64,000 nucleotides of DNA from positions 240,761-304,760 of the forward strand of contig JAPDOI010000704.1 of NCBI GenBank assembly GCA_029168955.1, read 5' to 3'. Below, in pieces: positions 59,058 to 64,000 of this stretch. How positions within the stretch are numbered: the stretch's first letter is position 1; each line of letters opens with the position of its first letter. Made by a program: the position numbers and the translations under genes. Under the pieces are notes generated by a model. That model saw only the letters and a program-made list of their open reading frames with translations. It ran no database searches and had not been told where the DNA came from. The DNA is from Aplectana chamaeleonis (Eukaryota > Nematoda > Chromadorea > Rhabditida > Cosmocercidae).

Positions 59058-59460
59058 TGTGAGAGGGAAAAAAAAAAGGTTTTCTTTTTGCTTTTAGATG
59101 TGCGGGTCAGAAAAAGTTTTTTTTTTTTTAAATCTGAGCAGGCGCGCGTTACGGAATCAAATACTTCTGGGGAAAGGATGAGAATCACTATAATAAAGAA
59201 TCGCAAGGGCAAGAGAAGAAAAGAAATAATGTTGACTATGGGGGCTATATGGGGCTGAGCGAAGCTGCCCCATCACTCATGCGGGCGCTGTGCTTAGCGG
59301 GTGCCAACGAAGGAGAGGTGATGAGGCGTTCAGCACAGCGCCTGCATGGTGGTGGGGCAGCTTCGAAAGAGGAGCCGATTGGGGCGCGTTATTCAGCGCC
59401 TTCACCACTGCTTCGTCCTGCTTTTTTTTGCTTTGTTTATCCTGCAAACGAGTGACGTGG
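59058..59460. other. Gypsy leader and junction to satellite
   Basis: T-rich 5' untranslated sequence to about 59230, then a GC-richer piece with GGGGCTGAGCGAAGCTGCCCC, again containing GCGAAGC. No PBS recognised. Confidence 0.45.
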
Positions 59461-61040
59461 GAATTCAGTAGGGCTTCAGAAAACGTAATCAGCGTGGGTG
59501 ACATTAGAGGAATTCAGTAGGGCTTGAGGAGACGTGATCGGGGTGACGTGGGAATTCAGTAGGGCTTCAGAAGACGTAATCGGGGTGACGTGGAAATTAA
59601 TTAGGGCTTTAGAAGACGTCTTCGGGGGTGACGTGGGAGATTCAGTAGGACTTCAGAAGATGTGATGGGGTGACGTGGAAATTTAGTGAGGGCTTCAGAA
59701 GACGTGATCGGGGTGACGTGGGAATTAATTAGGGCTTTAGAAGACGTCTTCGGGGTGACGTGGGAATTCAGGTAGGGCTTCAGAAGACGTCTTCGTGGTG
59801 ACGTTATGGGAATTCCAGTAGGACTTCAGAGAGACGTGTTCGGGGTGACGTGGAATTCAGTAGCGCATCCAGAAGGCGTGATATTGGTGGCGTGGAAATT
59901 CGGTAGGGCTTCAGGAAGACGTGTGATCGGGGGTGACGTGGAATTTAGTGGGGCTTCAGAAGACGTGATCGGGGTGACGTGGGAATTAATTATGGCTTCA
60001 GAAGACTCAATCAGGGTGACGTGGGAATTCAGTAGCGCGCATCAGAAGGCGTGATATTGGTGACGTGGAAATTTAGTAGGGCTTCAGAATACGTGATCGG
60101 GGTGACGTTGGAATTTAGTAGCACTTCAGAAGGCGTGATCGGGGTGACGCGGAAATTTGGTAGGGCTTCAGAAGACGTGATCGGGGTGACGTGGGAATTC
60201 ATTAGGGCTTTAGAAGACGTGATCGGGGTGACGTAGGAATTGAATTATGGCTTCAGAAGACTTAATCGGGAGTGACATGGGAATTCAGTAGCGCATCAGA
60301 AGGCGTGATATTGGTGACGTGGAAATTTAGTAGGGCTTCAGAATACGTGATCGGGGGTGACGTTGGAATTTAGTAGCACTTCAGAAGGCGTGATCGGGGT
60401 GACGCGGAAATTCGGTGGGGCTTCAGAAGACGTGATCGGGGTGACGTGGAAATTTAGTAGGGCTTCAGAAAACGTGATCGGGGTGCCGTGGAAATTCGGT
60501 AGCACTTCAGAAGGCGTGATCGGGGTGACGTGGAAATTTAGTAGGTCTTCAGAAAACGTGGTCGGGGTGCCGTGGAAATTCGGTAGGGCTTCAGAAGACG
60601 TGATCGGGGTGACGTGGGAATTCAGTAGGGCATCAGAAGACGTGATCGGGGTGACGTGGGAATTAATTAGGGCTTCAGAAGACTTAATCGGGGTGACGTG
60701 GGAATTCGGTAGGGCTTCAGAAAACGTGATCGGGGTGCCGTGGAAATTCGGTAGCACTTCAGAAGACTCAATCGGGGTGACGTGGGAATTCAGTAGGGCT
60801 TCCAGAAGACTCCAATCGGGGTGACGTGGGAAATTCGGTAGGGCTTTAGAAGACGTGATCGGGGTGACAGTGGGAATTCAGTAGGGCTTCAGAAGACTCC
60901 AATCCGGGAGTGACGTGGAAATTCGGTAGGGCTTTAGAAGACGTGATCGGGGTGACGTGGGAATTCCAGTAGGGCATCAGAAGACGTGATCGGGGGTGAC
61001 ATGGGAATTCAATAGGACTTCAGAAGACGTCAACGGTGGC
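59460..61040. repeat. 42-bp minisatellite, ~37 units
   Basis: Unit GTAGGGCTTCAGAAGACGTG followed by ATCGGGGTGACGTGGAAATTCA. Several variants (GTAGCACTTCAGAAGGCGTG, GTAGCGCATCAGAAGGCGTG) alternate. Many single-base insertions. Confidence 0.95.
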
Positions 61041-61045
61041 AGCGA

Positions 61046-63900
61046 TGGGTGGCCGGAGAAGCTGGTCATCTTTTGGCGAAGCCCTGAAACGAATACTACA
61101 TGAAGGGTGGCCAGTGAAGCGCCGGCCCATCGTTTGGCAGGAGCCAAACGAATACTGATGGAGGTGTGGCCGGCGCAGTTGGCCCATCGTTTGGCGTAAG
61201 TCAAACGAATACTATATGGAGGGTGGTCGGCGAAGTTGGCCCATCGTTTGGCAAAAGCCAAACGAATACTACATGGAGGGTGGCCGGCGAAGCCCTTGGC
61301 TCCATCGTTTGGCGAAGCCAAACGAGATACTACATGGAGGGTAGCCGGCAAGCCGGCCCATCTTTGTGCGAAGCAAAACGAGTACTACATGGAGGGTGGC
61401 TTGGCGAAGCCGACCCATCGCTTCTGGAGAAGCCAAACGAATACTACATGAAGGGCGGTAAGCCGGCGAAGTTGGCCCATCGTTTGGCCTAGCCAGAAAC
61501 GGAATACAACATGAAGGGTGGCCGGCGAAGCCGGTCCATCGTTCAGCGAAGCCAAACGAATACTACATGGGAGGGTGGCCGTCGAAGCTGGCTCCATCGT
61601 TTGGGCGAAGCCAAACGGGAAAGTACTACATGGAGGGTTGCCGGCGAAGCCGGACCCATCGTTTGGCGAAGCCAAACGAATACTACATGAAGGGTGGCCG
61701 GCGAAGTTGGCCGCATCGTTTGGCGGAAGCCAAACGAATACTACATGGAGGGTGGCCCGCGAAGCCGGCCCATCGTTTAGCGAAGCCAAACGAATACTAC
61801 ATGGAGATTGGCCGGCGAAGCCCGCCCATCGTTTGGCGAAGTCAAACGAATACTACATGGAGGGTGGCCGGCGAAGCCGGCCCATCATCTTGGAGAAGCC
61901 AAACGGGAGTACTACATGGAGGAGTGGCCGGCGAAGCCGACCCAGCTTGGCGAAGCCAAACGAATACTACATGGAGGGGTGGTCGGCAAAGCCGACCCAA
62001 TCGTTTGGCACGCAGCCGAACGGTGACATGAAGGGTGGCCGGCGAAGCCGGCGCCATCGATTGGCGAAGCCAAGCGAATACTACATGGAGGGTGGTCGGC
62101 AAAGCTTCGGCCCATCGTTTGGCGGAGCCAAACGAATACTGCATGGGAGGGTGGCCGGCGAAGCCGACTCCATCGCTTGGCGAAGCCAAACGAATACTAC
62201 ATGGAGGGTGGTCGGCAAAGCCGGACCATCGTTTGGCGCAGCCGAACGAATACTACATGAAGGGTGGCCGGCGAAGCCGCTGCCCATCGATTGGCGAAGC
62301 CAAGCGAATACTACATGGAGGGTGGTCGGCAAAGTTGGCCCATCGTTTGGCGGAGCCAAACGAATACTACATGGAGGGTGGCCGGCGAAGCCGGCCCATC
62401 GTTTGGCGAAGCCGAACGAATGCTACATGGAGTGGTGCAGCCGGCGTAGTTGGCCCATCGTTTGGCGAGAAGCCAAACGAATACTACATGGAGGGTAGCC
62501 GGCGAAGCCGGCCCAGTCGTTTGGCGAAGCAAAACGAGTACTACATGGGAGGGTGGCCGGCGAAGCCTGACCCATCGCTTGGAGAAGCCAAACCCAGAAT
62601 ACTACATGGAGGGCGGCCGGCGAAGAAAACCGGCCCATCGTTTCCGGCCTAGCCAAACGAATACAACATGAAGGGTGGCCGGCGAAGCCGGTCCACTGCG
62701 TTCGGCGAAGCCAAACGGAAATACTACATGGAGGGTGGCCGTCGAGCGGCTCCATCGTTTGGCGAAGCCAAACGAGTACTGATGATGGAGGGTTGCCGGC
62801 GAAGCGACCCATCGTTTGGCGAAGCCAAACGAATACTACATGAAGGGTGGCCGGCGAAGCTGGCTCATCGTTTGGCGGAGCCAAACGAATACTACATGGA
62901 GGGTGGCCCGCGAAGCCGGCCCATCGTTTAGCGAAGCCAAACGAATATTACATGGAGATTGGCCGGCGAAGCGCCGGCCCATCGTTCGGCAAAGTCAAAC
63001 GAATAATAGCGGAGGGGTGCAGCCATGAAGCCGGCTCCATCACTTGGAGAAGCCAAACGAGTACTACGATGGAGGGTGGTCATGAAGCCGACCCAGCTTG
63101 GCGAAGCCAAACGAATACTACATGGGAGGGTGGTCGGCAAAGCTGACCTTAATCGTTTGGCGCAGCCGAACGATTATTTGCGAAGGGTGGCCGGCGAAGC
63201 TGGCCCATCGATTGGCGAAGCCAAGCGAATACTACATGGAGGGTGGTCGGCAAAGTTGGCCCATCGTTTGGGCGGAGCCAAACGAATACTACATGGAGGG
63301 GTGGCCGGTGAAGTTGACCCATCGCTTGGCGAAGCCAAACGAATACTACATGGAGGGTGGTCGGCAAAGCTGACCATCGTTTGGCGCAGCCGAACGAATA
63401 CTACATGAAGGGTGGCCGGCGAAGCTGGCTCCATCGATTGGCGAAGCCAAGCGAATACTACATGGAGGGTGGTCGGCAAAGCGCCTTCATCGTTTGGCGG
63501 AGCCAAACGAATACTACATGGAGGGTGGCCGGCGAAGCCGGCCCATCGTTTGGCGAAGCCGAACGAATACTACATGAAGGGTGGCCGGCAAAGTTGACCT
63601 CATCGTTTGGCGAAGCCAAAACGAATACTACATAGAGTGGTCTCCGGCGAAGCCGGCCTACTGTTTGGCGAAGCCGAACGAATACTACATGAAGCGGTGG
63701 CCGGCAAAGTTGTCGCAATACTGTTTGGCGTGCAGCCAAACGAATACTACATGAAGGGTGGCCGGCGTGCTGGCCCATCGCTTCCTGGCGCAGCCAAACG
63801 AATACTACATGGAGGGTAGCCGGCGAAGTTATTCCAACAGCCTGGCGAAGCCAAACGAATACTACATGGGAGGGTGGCCGGCGAAGCCTGCCCATCATTT
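61046..63900. repeat. ~56-bp satellite, ~50 units, each with two GAA-loop hairpins
   Basis: Each unit contains GGCCGGC-GAA-GCCGGCC and TCGTTTGGC-GAA-GCCAAACGA, then ATACTACATGGAGGGT. Variants keep pairing (GGTCGGC-AAA-GCCGACC; GGCCGGC-GAA-GTTGGCC by G-T pairs). Open frames across it are artefacts. The array ends at about 63905. Confidence 0.95.
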
Positions 63901-64000
63901 GGCGGTGCCATTATCTTACATACGCTCTTCACTTGTTTTGTTGTAGAGGTGGTGTCGTTGTTACTCTTTAAACTTTTTCTTCGTATTACAATAAGTATGC

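Noticed and set aside
51170..59240. LTR pair for the Gypsy element
   Set aside because: Compared 59058-59240 with 51170-52270 by eye; only AACGCGCGCCT is shared, too short to be an LTR.
61518..62498. 326-codon frame in the 56-bp satellite
   Set aside because: Created by the repeat unit plus chance indels; no codon bias, no splice signals.

Overview
The window is nuclear DNA of a nematode. It contains a perfect copy of the 22-nt nematode spliced leader SL1 (33451-33472, minus strand). Its single host gene has short T-rich introns with GT..AG ends, and the rest is a dense mix of nematode-type LINE, LTR, Penelope and MITE sequences. Very large, repeat-filled introns suggest a strongylid-like (clade V) genome, but the species cannot be read from the sequence.

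Host gene. Ten plus-strand exons (3552-35485) encode the C-terminal 392 residues of a P-glycoprotein (ABCB full transporter): the end of transmembrane domain 2 and all of nucleotide-binding domain 2. Exons 1-7 are packed into 2.8 kb. They are followed by a 15.1 kb intron, exons 8-9, a 13.6 kb intron and the last exon. The 5' part of the gene lies outside the window.

1-35 kb. The introns are packed with TTAA-flanked MITEs (termini AGGCAGTGTTCACGAT / AGGCAGTGGTCRCGAT), several of them nested or sharing one TTAA. They also hold Harbinger-type MITEs with TAA/TTA duplications, long foldback elements, TTCGAA-rich tandem repeats, a 179-bp higher-order satellite, two decayed CR1/Jockey-type LINE fragments and a miniature LTR retrotransposon (32242-33980). 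This LTR element is inserted in one LINE with a 5-bp target duplication. Its LTRs carry the SL1 sequence followed by a GT donor, and its PBS matches tRNA-Gly. I regard it as the most interesting object here.

35-50 kb. There is no convincing host gene. The region holds TTAA elements, a hAT MITE with an 8-bp duplication, 42-bp-period minisatellites (38.1-38.7 and 41.8-44.4 kb), a perfect inverted repeat with 240-bp arms (45804-46610) and a Penelope GIY-YIG remnant (about 50.3-50.7 kb).

50-64 kb. A Ty3/Gypsy-type element lies on the minus strand (54046-59057). It has an intact gag-protease-RT ORF with an unexpected transmembrane segment, and a damaged RNase H/integrase. A spliced plus-strand gene (52799-53462) sits antisense beyond its 3' end. 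Two satellite arrays follow: a 42-bp repeat (59.46-61.04 kb) and a ~56-bp repeat in which each unit holds two hairpins with the ultra-stable GCGAAGC core (61.05-63.9 kb). Frequent 1-nt indels in this last part suggest imperfect consensus quality.
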